From a virus, in IMG/VR virus record IMGVR_UViG_3300027708_000206, positions 1 through 33,104 of that record: 33,104 nucleotides of DNA; one strand, given 5' to 3'. A program made the position numbers and the translations under genes. This document shows, one piece after another, positions 16,078-25,316 of this stretch (positions are counted from its first letter, which is position 1; every line of letters starts with the position of its first letter). Below the pieces are notes generated by a model that ran no database searches, was not told the DNA's origin, and was given only the letters and a program-made list of their open reading frames with translations.

Positions 16078-19000
16078 TTATTTATTTTTTAGTCCAGCTA
16101 AAGAGCCGCCGAATCTTCTTTCATTTGCAATAACTTTTAGCACTGCGCCATACAGCTCAGTGCTCATGTTCTTGGAGAATTCAACATCTTTTTGTTCGTA
16201 ACTAGTTTGATTCTTACCAAGGTCGATCTTTCCAGTGCGATCAACATTAACTGCGAAATTAAAGGCGTTACTTGTGTTTGAATTGTTATTGTTTACTGTG
16301 CTGGAATTTCCGCCGGAAGCTAGAAGAGAAGATCCTCCAGACTGCATTCTTGTTCCATATTTTTGAACGATAGGGCTGTCAAGCATTCCACCATTCATAA
16401 AATGAGGGATCGTGTCAGAAAGACGAGAACCGATTGATCCACCAGATTGTTTATGACCGGGAGGCAAGACCATCATTTCTTCGCTTCCTCCTTGGCCCGA
16501 AGCTGCCATTTCTAATTTACCGGCAGTAGAAGAATTATAAGAGCCTTGAGGTTTGTAGTTTAATCCTTTAGATATACCAATGCTAGCCACACCCGCAACC
16601 ACGCTACCAATCAAAGCCGCCATCTGGGATTGTCTTTGTAACTTTTTTTGTCTTTGATCGGCAGCTATTGTTCTTGCTTCATCTCTTAATCTATTGTATT
16701 CGACACTGTTTTCGGCTCCATACGTTGTCATCTGAGATTCCAGCTCAGGAATCACCGACAACTGATATGGTTGCCTGATTCTATTTAAATTAGTGAGTTC
16801 AAAATTAGTTGCGCCGCCAGTTGCAAATCTTGGGGCCGCTCTGAAATTGAATGAATCAAGTGCGCTTGGCCCGCCTAATGTGGCGACCGCATTTCTATTC
16901 AATACGTATTCCCCATTTTCAAGCATTGCGGGATATTTATCGCCACTTCCCGTTCCAGAAACGAACATACCATTTTGCGCATGAATAACTTCACCTGCTT
17001 GTTTTCCAGTGCTGAATAAGTTTTGTATTCCCATGCTACCCAAAATATTTCCAACAGCTCCTCTCATTAACGTTGTACTAATCTCATCAACGAACTTTGA
17101 AGCGATTCCCATCAGCGCCGAACCAAGATTATGACTTTCTTTAATAGCCGCTTTTATTGCATCAACCATACCATCTCTAAATAAGATAGGAGCTTCTTTT
17201 CCTACTTTATTAAGAGTTTCTTCGCTATCGGTTCTCATTTGATTAAAACCAGCAGCTAAACCAACTTTAAAAGATTTTCTATCAGAAGCTTCTTGTTTTA
17301 CAGCTTCATTTATGATATCTTGCACTTCTCTCTGTTTTTCAAGCTCAGAGGTTTGGCTTTGTAAAATGCTTCTTATTTGCTTTTCAAAATCTGCTAATTT
17401 TTTTCTATCTTCAGATCCCGCAGCCATATTTGATCCAACTTCAGCTAAATCATTAGCTAAACGTTCAGCATCAGAAGTATTTTTTATATCAGCATTGATA
17501 CCTAAAACGCTTTGCTTAGCTGGTCCTGTAATTGAAGTAGAGCTTCCTATTGTTGATTGATATTTCTTAAATTCTTCAAGATTAGATCTAATCTGTTTGG
17601 TGTTTTGTATTTCAAGTTTCTTTTGATTTTCTTCTAGTTTTTTATTATTATAATTAATTTGAGATTCAGCTTTTCCTGAAATGCCTAAACCATAAAAATT
17701 TGCCGCTCTATTTTGATATGTTTCTAGCTTTTGAAGATTAATATCGGCAGCGTTAGCTGCTTTTTCTTCGGCTTTTTGATTATCTAAAATCAATTTAATT
17801 CTATCAACATACAATTTATTAAGAGCGGTTTCTATCTCCGCTCTTTGGTTTAAAGTCTTTGCGCCTTCTTCAAAACTGATATTTTGTTTTTCTTGTTCTT
17901 TTGCTAATTTTTGCGCAGCAACGATTTCTTTAACAATAGTTTCATAAATATCTTTATTGCCTGCTTTTAAAGGCTCCAGAGCTGTTTCTATTTTATCTAA
18001 TACGTCCAAATAATCGTTAAAAGAATTTACGTTGTCTGTATTTATCCCTTCAAGAGAGGTTAAAGATCCAATTAAGCTTTCAAATAAAGGATCATTCGCA
18101 GAAGGCAAAGCCGATCTTAAATTAGCTTTTACAGCATCTAATCTGCCCTGTAAAATTGGACCGGAATCTTTAAACAAGGCTTCTCGTTGTGTTGTTTGAT
18201 TTCTTTCGAGAGCTGCTTTTTCTATTGTATTTTTTATATTTTGTGTTTGAGTTGGAGGCAAATTAAAACCAAAACCGGGCCTTTCTATTGCTGATTTTTC
18301 TCTTATGTTTTGTATTTCTCTAGCTGTAGCTTCTCTGTCTAACATCATTGTTCTTTCGGCTTCAACGTCTATTAGCTTGATTGTTATATCTAAAAGAGTC
18401 TGGGCCAAAGCCGATCTTCTTTCCATGATAGAAATTTCAAGATTTTGTTGATTATTTTGTAAATCAAATTTTGTAGAAAGCGTGCCGCTTGTTTTTAAGA
18501 GTTTGTCAATTTCTTCATTCAAAGCTTTTAAAGATTTCTCATCTTTTGCTACAAAACCTGCGTTTTTTGCTTTTTCAATAGATGAAGTAGACTCTTTGAG
18601 AGACTTAATGACATCATTTGCTCCTCCAAAAGTTTGCATTTTGTTCAAAAGAGGATTTATTTGTTTTTCTAAAATATCTTTGCTTCCACCGCCTAAAACA
18701 TCACCAAGTTTTTTTCCCACATTTTCAGAAACATTGCTAGTAAAACTCAAACGCTCTTCTTGTTGAGTGTTTTGTAATTTTTGCCTTTTCATTGATATTT
18801 CTGAAAGAGAAGCTGATGCAGGACCAATAAATTTATCTAAAAATTCGTTCGCCGCAGATTGTAAGACTTCTAATCTCGAAGAATCAAACTGCAATTTTTG
18901 TATTTGCTTGGCTGTATTGAAGACGTATTCTTTAATTGAATCGTCTAATTTTTCAATTAATTGTCTTGAATTAAAACCCTCAGCAGCTTTTGCAGTAACA

Positions 19001-22000
19001 GTTTGAGTTAAAGTTTTTAACTTTCCCTTATAAATAGAATCTGTTATAGTTTTTAAATTGTTATAAAAAAACTGCGAATATTCACCAGTAGAACTTTGTA
19101 AATTTTCTATCTCTTTCACAAATGCTTCAACATCAACTCCCTCAAATTTTCTTTCACCTAAAAGATCTTTTATCTTTTCTGGACGTTGAATTTTTTTATT
19201 AAACTCATCAGTATCATCACCTAACGCATCTTGTATTTTTCTTAAATTTTCAAAGAATGCATTGTTTTGAAGTATTATTTTTTGATAATTTTCTTTAATC
19301 GGAGCCAATTTTTCATTTCCTTCGATATAATAAGGTTTAGACTCGTACGTTTTAGTTTCAGGATTAAAAACTCTTCGAGTTCTAGTAAGCATTTCTTTTT
19401 TTACGGTCAATTCTCCAGTTTTCTCAATATTAAAAAGACTTAAAGAATTACGTTTTTTAAAAGCTAATTCTTCTGTGTCAGCTAATTCTTTTTGTTTCGC
19501 TTTTAATTTAAATTCTCCGAGAACCTTATTTAAATCTTTAGTGTTATCGCCTAAAGCTTCGAAAGATTTGCCCAATTCTGTTCCTTGAAGTTTTGAAAAA
19601 TATTCAGTCAATTTAAGAGCCGTATCTTGTCCTTCTAAACTCTTGGGGTCAATATTTTTTATGATAGAAAAAGTATCAATAACTCCTTGAGCAGCTTGCG
19701 CTGTTTCTTCGTTTTTTCTTTTTTGATTTTCTAAAGCTTTTCCCATATCTTCTATCGATGTCTTTGAATTATAAGCTGCAATTCCTAAGCCTGTTAAACC
19801 TCCAATAACAGCACCAACCGCAGTACCAACAATAGGAATAGCTGAACCAATAGCTGCTCCTGTAGAAACGCCCGTTAATACTGAACTAGCTGCCGATCCT
19901 GCGAATCTTTGCCCATAAGAAAGCTCTTCTCTGGGTTTTCCTTGGGTAATAGCTTGTTCAATCAAACCACCAACTACTGGAGCGGCCATTTGAAATCCAA
20001 AATTGTTAGTTAATTTACCGATTTTATCTTCAAATCCTTTTACTTTATCAAAAGAAGATTCGCCACCTCTTGCATAAGCGGTTCTAGCTAAGAAAGATGA
20101 TTTTTGTCTTTCTTCTATTTTTTGTTGTGCCGCTGCCGCTTGTTGTGCCGCTGCTTGTTGTGCCGCTGCTTGAGCAGCGGTTCTTTCTGCTTTAGCGTGA
20201 TCCAGAGCAGCTCTTCTTACTTCATTAAAACTTGCTGCATTCAATTTGAACGCGGGTAACAAAGTCTGTGTCAAATAATCGCTAATTTGTTTGTTAGTTG
20301 TGGCAGACAAATCAATGCTTTTTATATAATTATTGATTGCATCATTTATTTTTTTATGAGAAACTGATCCACTGCTAGCGCTTTGCAAAGAAGTTCCAGT
20401 TATATCAAAATCCGCAAAATTAGGAATAAAACCTCTACTCATTAAACCAGCCATCTTCTGATTGTTTAAAGAATCCGATAACGCTTGGTTTAATCCACCA
20501 TGATCAGCAATTGCAGATTCAAAACTAGGCTGACCAGAATTACGAACGTGAGGAAAAGGATTAGTATCGAATACGGCTTTATTGCCGCTCATACCCTCTT
20601 CCAACTGCATTACGCCTTGTTGATAAGCGAAATTAGGAATAAATCCGTTAGCAGCGTTTTTAATTAATGTATGTTTCCATTCTCTAGGGGGATCAAAATA
20701 TTTATTCTTTTTATTTTCTGAATATACTCTTCTGAATTTATCTTGAATGTCTGCGTTATCAACTTGTCCACCTTTCATTTCAAAAAGGACATTTTCAATT
20801 GGATCAAGAGCGTCAACCGCAGCGCTTTTGCCACGACGTAATCCTGCTTGAACATTAGATAGTAGATCAGGATATCGCGGTCTTAAAATATTAGCAGCAT
20901 ATTTTTCATAAGCATCTCCAAAATCTGTAGATTTATCATAATCTTTATCAGTTATATGCCTTCCATTCACTAAGAAACGAATAATTTCAGTGGAATATCC
21001 TCTTCTTATAACAGCATCTTCTTTAGCTTGTTCGCGAGCGATAGCTTCATTTTTAGTAGCTGAATTTGGAGTCCATTTTTGGTCTCCTAAATTATCCCGA
21101 ATATCTTGTATAGGAACTCCAAATGAATGAGCGGCATTAGCTGAGGGCCCCTTTAATCTTAATATACCCTTGCTAGAAAGATACCCTTGAAGAGTAGCAA
21201 AATTAGGAATAAAACCGCCAGAAGAAACAGCTTCTGCTTGGGGACCTTTTCTTTGCAAAACTAAAGGAGGAGCGAATAAATAACCATAAATATCTTTTTT
21301 GTTATTTAATGAAGTACCTGAAGCTATAGACTTTTTCAAAGCCAGAGTTAATTGATTTCGCTTACCAGTATTATAATTTTCTGCAATACCTCTTAAAAAT
21401 TTCTGCTTAACATCTTCAAGCGTCCAATCTTCAAAACCAGACGCATCATCGCTTTTGACTTCAGCCAAAGATATTTTGTCTCCCTCTACTTTATACCCAT
21501 CAATAGAAGAACTCCGTTTATAAGCAAGATAGTTAGAGCTTTTATCAAACTTTGTGATATTATTATCGTATAATACTCTGTTTTCATATTTTTGAAAAGA
21601 TTCTCCTTTTTCTCGTTTAAAAGCTTTTTGATCGGGACCGTGAATCTCAAAAAAAGAAGGATCAAAACCTCTTAAACGCTTTGCCATAGCAACTCTGCCT
21701 TCCGTTTCTTTCGCAAAATTAGGAACAAATCCTCCTGACGCATAAGGATCGACACCAGTTCTAGCTATAGAGTTCTGTCTATGCGCTTGTCCAGCTTGAG
21801 AATTCGCAGGAGGATTTATAAAAGGCTGTGCAAAACCCGGCACATATTTAATACTCTCCGCAGTATTCATCACTCCACCAACTGGAGAATTAACAATTTG
21901 ACCGGGAGTGTATCCACCCGCTCTTGCACCAATCGCTTCAGCCATTTTATCAGACTGTGGAATATAACCACCGCTAGATTTCACTCCAAGCCCTCTATTT

Positions 22001-23535
22001 CCCACGTTAACGCCTGAAGAACTTAATGATACTGAAAGTTTTTGAGCTAATTGAGCTTGTAATTCATATTGAGCTGTCTGCGCTCTAGCGAGATTTAATA
22101 ATATATTAGCCTGAGCAGCCTGATTGCCCGTGTTTATAGCAAGTTCTTGAGAAATAGGATTTTGACTTTGCATGATCTGCAAAATCGCCGCTTCAATATT
22201 TTTTCTATTCTGAGTTTCAGTTGTTATGCCTGCTATCTGAGGAAGAACTTGAGCAACATAAGTGAACGAAGTCTGTATCAGTTTAAAAAGTGTATAAAAT
22301 GCAGCGATTGCCCCCGGTCCAGCTAATAAGTTTCTAATACCTTTTAAAAAGCCATTAGCAAAATCAGATCCAACACCTTCTCCTTGTAATATATCATTAA
22401 AAGCTTCAATTACTGATTTAGCCGTGCCCGCTGCTGATTTAGCTAAAGGTTCGAAGGTTACTTTACCAATATTAGCAGCTAATTGAGTAGACGCCGTTGA
22501 TGTTTGAGAGAGTAAAGAGGAAAGTGTTTGATTTAATTGCGCAGTAGCGGCATCCGCTTCGTTAGTGGCGTCAGCTCCCTTTTTTAATGAACTAGCATAA
22601 ACGCTGTTGGAAGAGTTTAAATCATTTACTAAAGATTTTAAAATGTTAACTTGATAAACGCCCGCAACTTGTTCTGAAAGTTGCGCTCTTTGTGACGAAG
22701 CTAATGTTTTATAAGATTGAGCGAAATTCTGTAAAATATTAACCGCTGGTAACGTATTGCCTTCAACATCTCTTACAGCGATATTGTAAGCTTCTAATTG
22801 ATCAAGAGTTTCTGAGCGCTGTAAACGAGTAAATATAGACTTAAGAGCGTTACCGATCACAGCGCCACCGCGAGCAGTGGTTTGTTGTGCGGTAGTTACC
22901 AAAGCATTCAACTGATCAAAACTGACATTAGCTTCTGATGCCGCTTGACCTGTACGAGTAAGAGCTTCAGAAAGATCTCCTGCGCTTACGCTAAAAGATT
23001 GTTCAACTGCAACCAATTTATTCAAAACTATGCTTGAATTTAAATTTTCTTTAGTGAAATTGTTTACAGTCGCCGTTAAAGCTTCTACTGCATCTTGAGT
23101 GGAAACCCCAGCTAATCTAGTTAACGTCAATGCGTCTTTGGTGCGAATTAAAGTTTCTTCCGCTTTTATACCTTGGCGAGAAAATTCCAAAGCAGCTTTC
23201 GAAGCTTCAGCAAACGAAGACGACGTTTGTTTGGTGACTTCAAATAATTGGCTGCTATATTTTTGAAGCTGATTAGTAGATAATCCTAAAACACGATTGA
23301 TATCAGTAAGATTTTTTTCAACTTCAATAGTAGCATCCGCTAATTCTTTAAAACCTCTTATCGCCGTTCCTAATACCGCCGTGGAAGCGCCGAATGCGAT
23401 AACGCGGGCATTCGATGCCGCTAACGCTGCGTCGAAGTCTTTAACGTTACCAGTAATTTTGCCAAGCGGTTGAGAAAATGAATTTGCATTAATCTGCAAA
23501 TTTAAATTAGTAGGTACATTTAGTGTTACTGCCAT
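16078..23535 (-). CDS. Tail tape measure protein with two inserted PD-(D/E)XK nuclease-like domains
   Basis: 2485 residues. Residues about 50-400 match the TP901-type tape measure core (ATIEVEKNLTDINRVLGLST, FSVSAGDLSEAL, TTARGGAVIGNALKSIFTRL). Hydrophobic segments lie near 405-440 and 1215-1260 (VGTAVGAVIGGLTGLGIAAY). Long coiled-coil helices fill about 1265-2140. A typical C-terminal GSGDKYPAMLENGEYVLNRN motif lies near 2190. Between residues about 598 and 1040 four GF(I/V)PNFA repeats fence two inserts with nuclease-like cores: Asp679...Glu692-x-Lys694 and Asp908...Glu919-x-Lys921. The tape measure sets tail length (about 1.5 angstrom per residue, so up to roughly 370 nm if all residues count) and enters the host envelope during ejection. 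It follows the chaperone genes, 25 nt downstream. The tape measure call is firm; nuclease activity is inferred. Confidence 0.92.
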   Translation of the reverse strand: MAVTLNVPTNLNLQINANSFSQPLGKITGNVKDFDAALAASNARVIAFGASTAVLGTAIRGFKELADATIEVEKNLTDINRVLGLSTNQLQKYSSQLFEVTKQTSSSFAEASKAALEFSRQGIKAEETLIRTKDALTLTRLAGVSTQDAVEALTATVNNFTKENLNSSIVLNKLVAVEQSFSVSAGDLSEALTRTGQAASEANVSFDQLNALVTTAQQTTARGGAVIGNALKSIFTRLQRSETLDQLEAYNIAVRDVEGNTLPAVNILQNFAQSYKTLASSQRAQLSEQVAGVYQVNILKSLVNDLNSSNSVYASSLKKGADATNEADAATAQLNQTLSSLLSQTSTASTQLAANIGKVTFEPLAKSAAGTAKSVIEAFNDILQGEGVGSDFANGFLKGIRNLLAGPGAIAAFYTLFKLIQTSFTYVAQVLPQIAGITTETQNRKNIEAAILQIMQSQNPISQELAINTGNQAAQANILLNLARAQTAQYELQAQLAQKLSVSLSSSGVNVGNRGLGVKSSGGYIPQSDKMAEAIGARAGGYTPGQIVNSPVGGVMNTAESIKYVPGFAQPFINPPANSQAGQAHRQNSIARTGVDPYASGGFVPNFAKETEGRVAMAKRLRGFDPSFFEIHGPDQKAFKREKGESFQKYENRVLYDNNITKFDKSSNYLAYKRSSSIDGYKVEGDKISLAEVKSDDASGFEDWTLEDVKQKFLRGIAENYNTGKRNQLTLALKKSIASGTSLNNKKDIYGYLFAPPLVLQRKGPQAEAVSSGGFIPNFATLQGYLSSKGILRLKGPSANAAHSFGVPIQDIRDNLGDQKWTPNSATKNEAIAREQAKEDAVIRRGYSTEIIRFLVNGRHITDKDYDKSTDFGDAYEKYAANILRPRYPDLLSNVQAGLRRGKSAAVDALDPIENVLFEMKGGQVDNADIQDKFRRVYSENKKNKYFDPPREWKHTLIKNAANGFIPNFAYQQGVMQLEEGMSGNKAVFDTNPFPHVRNSGQPSFESAIADHGGLNQALSDSLNNQKMAGLMSRGFIPNFADFDITGTSLQSASSGSVSHKKINDAINNYIKSIDLSATTNKQISDYLTQTLLPAFKLNAASFNEVRRAALDHAKAERTAAQAAAQQAAAQQAAAAQQKIEERQKSSFLARTAYARGGESSFDKVKGFEDKIGKLTNNFGFQMAAPVVGGLIEQAITQGKPREELSYGQRFAGSAASSVLTGVSTGAAIGSAIPIVGTAVGAVIGGLTGLGIAAYNSKTSIEDMGKALENQKRKNEETAQAAQGVIDTFSIIKNIDPKSLEGQDTALKLTEYFSKLQGTELGKSFEALGDNTKDLNKVLGEFKLKAKQKELADTEELAFKKRNSLSLFNIEKTGELTVKKEMLTRTRRVFNPETKTYESKPYYIEGNEKLAPIKENYQKIILQNNAFFENLRKIQDALGDDTDEFNKKIQRPEKIKDLLGERKFEGVDVEAFVKEIENLQSSTGEYSQFFYNNLKTITDSIYKGKLKTLTQTVTAKAAEGFNSRQLIEKLDDSIKEYVFNTAKQIQKLQFDSSRLEVLQSAANEFLDKFIGPASASLSEISMKRQKLQNTQQEERLSFTSNVSENVGKKLGDVLGGGSKDILEKQINPLLNKMQTFGGANDVIKSLKESTSSIEKAKNAGFVAKDEKSLKALNEEIDKLLKTSGTLSTKFDLQNNQQNLEISIMERRSALAQTLLDITIKLIDVEAERTMMLDREATAREIQNIREKSAIERPGFGFNLPPTQTQNIKNTIEKAALERNQTTQREALFKDSGPILQGRLDAVKANLRSALPSANDPLFESLIGSLTSLEGINTDNVNSFNDYLDVLDKIETALEPLKAGNKDIYETIVKEIVAAQKLAKEQEKQNISFEEGAKTLNQRAEIETALNKLYVDRIKLILDNQKAEEKAANAADINLQKLETYQNRAANFYGLGISGKAESQINYNNKKLEENQKKLEIQNTKQIRSNLEEFKKYQSTIGSSTSITGPAKQSVLGINADIKNTSDAERLANDLAEVGSNMAAGSEDRKKLADFEKQIRSILQSQTSELEKQREVQDIINEAVKQEASDRKSFKVGLAAGFNQMRTDSEETLNKVGKEAPILFRDGMVDAIKAAIKESHNLGSALMGIASKFVDEISTTLMRGAVGNILGSMGIQNLFSTGKQAGEVIHAQNGMFVSGTGSGDKYPAMLENGEYVLNRNAVATLGGPSALDSFNFRAAPRFATGGATNFELTNLNRIRQPYQLSVIPELESQMTTYGAENSVEYNRLRDEARTIAADQRQKKLQRQSQMAALIGSVVAGVASIGISKGLNYKPQGSYNSSTAGKLEMAASGQGGSEEMMVLPPGHKQSGGSIGSRLSDTIPHFMNGGMLDSPIVQKYGTRMQSGGSSLLASGGNSSTVNNNNSNTSNAFNFAVNVDRTGKIDLGKNQTSYEQKDVEFSKNMSTELYGAVLKVIANERRFGGSLAGLKNK
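20122..20169 (-). repeat. 15-bp tandem repeat encoding an Ala/Gln tract in the tape measure gene
   Basis: The unit TTGTTGTGCCGCTGC (plus-strand spelling) occurs at 20122-20136, 20140-20154 and 20155-20169, with a 3-nt CGC spacer after the first copy. It encodes AQQAA-type residues at about 1122-1138, inside a helical segment. Gain or loss of a unit would change the protein by five residues in frame. Confidence 0.8.
20415..21745 (-). repeat. Four dispersed GF(I/V)PNFA repeats flanking nuclease-like inserts
   Basis: Copies lie near plus-strand 21716-21745 (ASGGFVPNFA), 21199-21228 (SSGGFIPNFA), 20629-20658 (AANGFIPNFA) and 20415-20443 (SRGFIPNFA). Even the DNA is conserved: each contains GC(A/G)AAATTAGGAA(T/C)AAA (plus-strand spelling). 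Copies 1-2 bracket the first nuclease-like insert and copies 2-3 the second; copies 3-4 bracket a short segment without a recognisable enzyme core. A related SGGYIPQS occurs earlier, near residue 521. Confidence 0.8.
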
Positions 23536-23544
23536 AACTAATAT

Positions 23545-23550
23545 TTACAC
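23545..23550 (-). promoter_or_regulatory. GTGTAA motif 9 nt before the tape measure start
   Basis: GTGTAA lies in the non-coding 25-nt gap after the upstream stop, 9 nt before the ATG at 23535. It is preceded by TTTAAT, giving the same 12-mer as before the gene ending at 2155. Being outside any coding frame, this copy is among the best evidence that the motif is selected. Confidence 0.4.
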
Positions 23551-23560
23551 ATTAAAAACA

Positions 23561-24559
23561 CTATCCGCCAAATAATTTCATCATTTCATCCATATCTAGA
23601 CTACCGCCGCGCTTTTTAGCTTCGTCCGCCAAAGAAAGAGTCTTCTGACCGGGTTTCAAAACATTTATATATTCAAGGTCTTCTCTTGTTGCTCCAACCA
23701 ACGATTTAGCTTCGAAATCTTTGCCTGAATCATTTTCTTTAGCTTTTTTGGCGTTTTCGTTGGCATTTACGTAATCCATTATTTTATCCGGATCATTTTT
23801 GATATCTAGAGGCATTTTGTCGTTCTGACTGAACACATTCTTAAAAAAACGTGAATAAACTAGCAATTTCAACTGATTATAAGATAATGAGCACACCGAT
23901 TTACCGAAAAACTCTTGAGAACTTTCCGCAAAAGGCATATACAAATAATAAAATTCCTGCAATACTATTTTTTGAATACTTGAATCACTTATATTTTTAT
24001 AGACTTCGTTATATTCTTTAATTATTTCATAAAGAGTAGAAGAATCAATGTCGTCAAATTCTTGCTCATCGTACGTATTTTGTTTTAAATCTTTATCTTT
24101 GTACAAGCATTTTAAGATATAAAAGTCATTAACGCGCTCTTCTGCGTAAGATTCAGCGGTTCTAGAAAACAAAGAAGCTCTGGTATTCTTAATATCGAAC
24201 AATCGTTTTCTCGCATCTTCGATGTCTCTATTTAATCTTTCAATCTCAGATCTTAAATATAAAGATTTTTTCTGATTAACTAAATCATTTAAAAAGTTTT
24301 CGTATTCTTTGATTTTTCTTTCTTGCTTATCTGTCCACTCTCCTTCCGAAATCAATCTATCAACAGTTTCTTGATTGGTTGGGACACCTCTTAATTTAGC
24401 TTGATTAAAATATTTATCATGAATACAATCTATATCAACTTGATCGTCTATAGATAAATGCTTTAAATAAAAAAGATTCTCTGAGACTTTTATCTCAGAG
24501 AACCCTCTTTTTACATCTCTAAAAGCTTTTTTTAAATTATTCTGTAGGGAATGTTCCAT
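23561..24559 (-). CDS. Tail assembly chaperone-like protein, second of pair (gpT position)
   Basis: 332 residues from the ATG at 24559; an upstream in-frame TTG at 24562 is also possible. The protein is charged and mostly helical, with a coiled-coil-like stretch at about 85-125 (SEIERLNRDIEDARKRLFDI). It has a flexible Lys/Asp-rich C-terminus that ends GGSLDMDEMMKLFGG. No enzymatic motif is visible. It sits directly between a gpG-like gene and the tape measure gene, where lambda encodes the T domain that binds the tape measure and recruits tube subunits. It overlaps the upstream gene by 23 nt in a different frame, so it could be made by coupled reinitiation or by frameshifting (see the GGGG site). 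It is considerably longer than lambda's T domain. The function is inferred mainly from position. Confidence 0.55.
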   Translation of the reverse strand: MEHSLQNNLKKAFRDVKRGFSEIKVSENLFYLKHLSIDDQVDIDCIHDKYFNQAKLRGVPTNQETVDRLISEGEWTDKQERKIKEYENFLNDLVNQKKSLYLRSEIERLNRDIEDARKRLFDIKNTRASLFSRTAESYAEERVNDFYILKCLYKDKDLKQNTYDEQEFDDIDSSTLYEIIKEYNEVYKNISDSSIQKIVLQEFYYLYMPFAESSQEFFGKSVCSLSYNQLKLLVYSRFFKNVFSQNDKMPLDIKNDPDKIMDYVNANENAKKAKENDSGKDFEAKSLVGATREDLEYINVLKPGQKTLSLADEAKKRGGSLDMDEMMKLFGG

Positions 24560-25316
24560 CAATTTCCCCTATGATTCTATCGAATTCGGCAGTATCAGTG
24601 TTGCTTGTGAAAAACCAATGACTCACGATGCTAGCTAGCTTGCTGTAGCATTTTTGATAAACTTCATTCTGAGAGTCTTCGTATTCGTTCATTGCTCCTT
24701 CACGCTGATCAAAAGTCTTACCTGCAAAAAGAGGCTCAAATTCCATTCCTTTTTTAGATGTATCTTTAAAAAACGTTAAACTCAGAACATACCACAAAAT
24801 GGCGCGATTTTGAGCTTTAATGTCGGCTGTGTGTTGAAATAAAGTTAGATAACTTGTTTCTTTTTCTATCAAAGTCTTACGGCGGCGCAGAATTTGAGAA
24901 GTCAAATTTTGAATCTTATCTACTTCTTCTGAGCTTCTTTCTGATTCTGGCTTTAAGCTTAAGATAGTCAATTTACCTTGAAGATCGCGAATCTCTTCGG
25001 ATGCAGTGACCATAGTCTTAGCGTCCGCTTCGCTGATTAAACCGCCGGTGTCGTTATATTTATTTAACAACATAGCTTTGGTTAAAATACCGCTACGAAT
25101 GCAGCGGCTCATCTCGACGCTAAATTCCATATCTGCTTCTTGCATTTGCTTGCGCGAAGGTTGATTGATAAGAATCTCAACGGGCATATCCTTCTTAACT
25201 TTTTCTTTATACGTGCGAGTAACCATTTCGCCAGCTTCATTTTTTACTTCTTCAGTTTTTTCTTCTTCCACCTCGACAGACTTATTAATAATAAATTTAT
25301 ATAGAGACTTTGCCAT
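24537..25316 (-). CDS. Tail assembly chaperone-like protein, first of pair (gpG position)
   Basis: 259 residues, helical and rich in Glu, Lys and Arg. The N-terminus resembles a beta-hairpin module (SLYKFIINKSVEVEEEKTEE). Helical segments follow, such as LQGKLTILSLKPESERSSEE and ILRRRKTLIEKETSYLTLFQ. No enzymatic residues are recognised. It is the first gene of the leftward operon and is followed by the gpT-position gene and the tape measure gene, the usual place for gpG chaperones that coat the tape measure before tube assembly. Its ATG lies in a 54-nt divergent gap facing the neck genes. Identification rests on position and composition more than on sequence motifs. Confidence 0.5.
   Translation of the reverse strand: MAKSLYKFIINKSVEVEEEKTEEVKNEAGEMVTRTYKEKVKKDMPVEILINQPSRKQMQEADMEFSVEMSRCIRSGILTKAMLLNKYNDTGGLISEADAKTMVTASEEIRDLQGKLTILSLKPESERSSEEVDKIQNLTSQILRRRKTLIEKETSYLTLFQHTADIKAQNRAILWYVLSLTFFKDTSKKGMEFEPLFAGKTFDQREGAMNEYEDSQNEVYQKCYSKLASIVSHWFFTSNTDTAEFDRIIGEIDGTFPTE
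24566..24569 (-). other. GGGG slip candidate at the G/T chaperone gene overlap
   Basis: The zero frame reads ATA GGG GAA ATT GAT. The downstream gene's frame reads GGG AAA TTG ATG from one base later. A +1 slip of the P-site tRNA on GGG-G would re-pair fully and enter the downstream frame, where a stop (TAG) lies just upstream of the slip point. The same AGGGG could instead act as a Shine-Dalgarno 6 nt before the ATG at 24559. Both readings fit; other starts in the window do not use such sites. Confidence 0.3.

Noticed and set aside
16793-22017. Several plus-strand frames of 60-94 residues opposite the tape measure gene
   Set aside because: They are antisense shadows with no start context and no protein-like composition.
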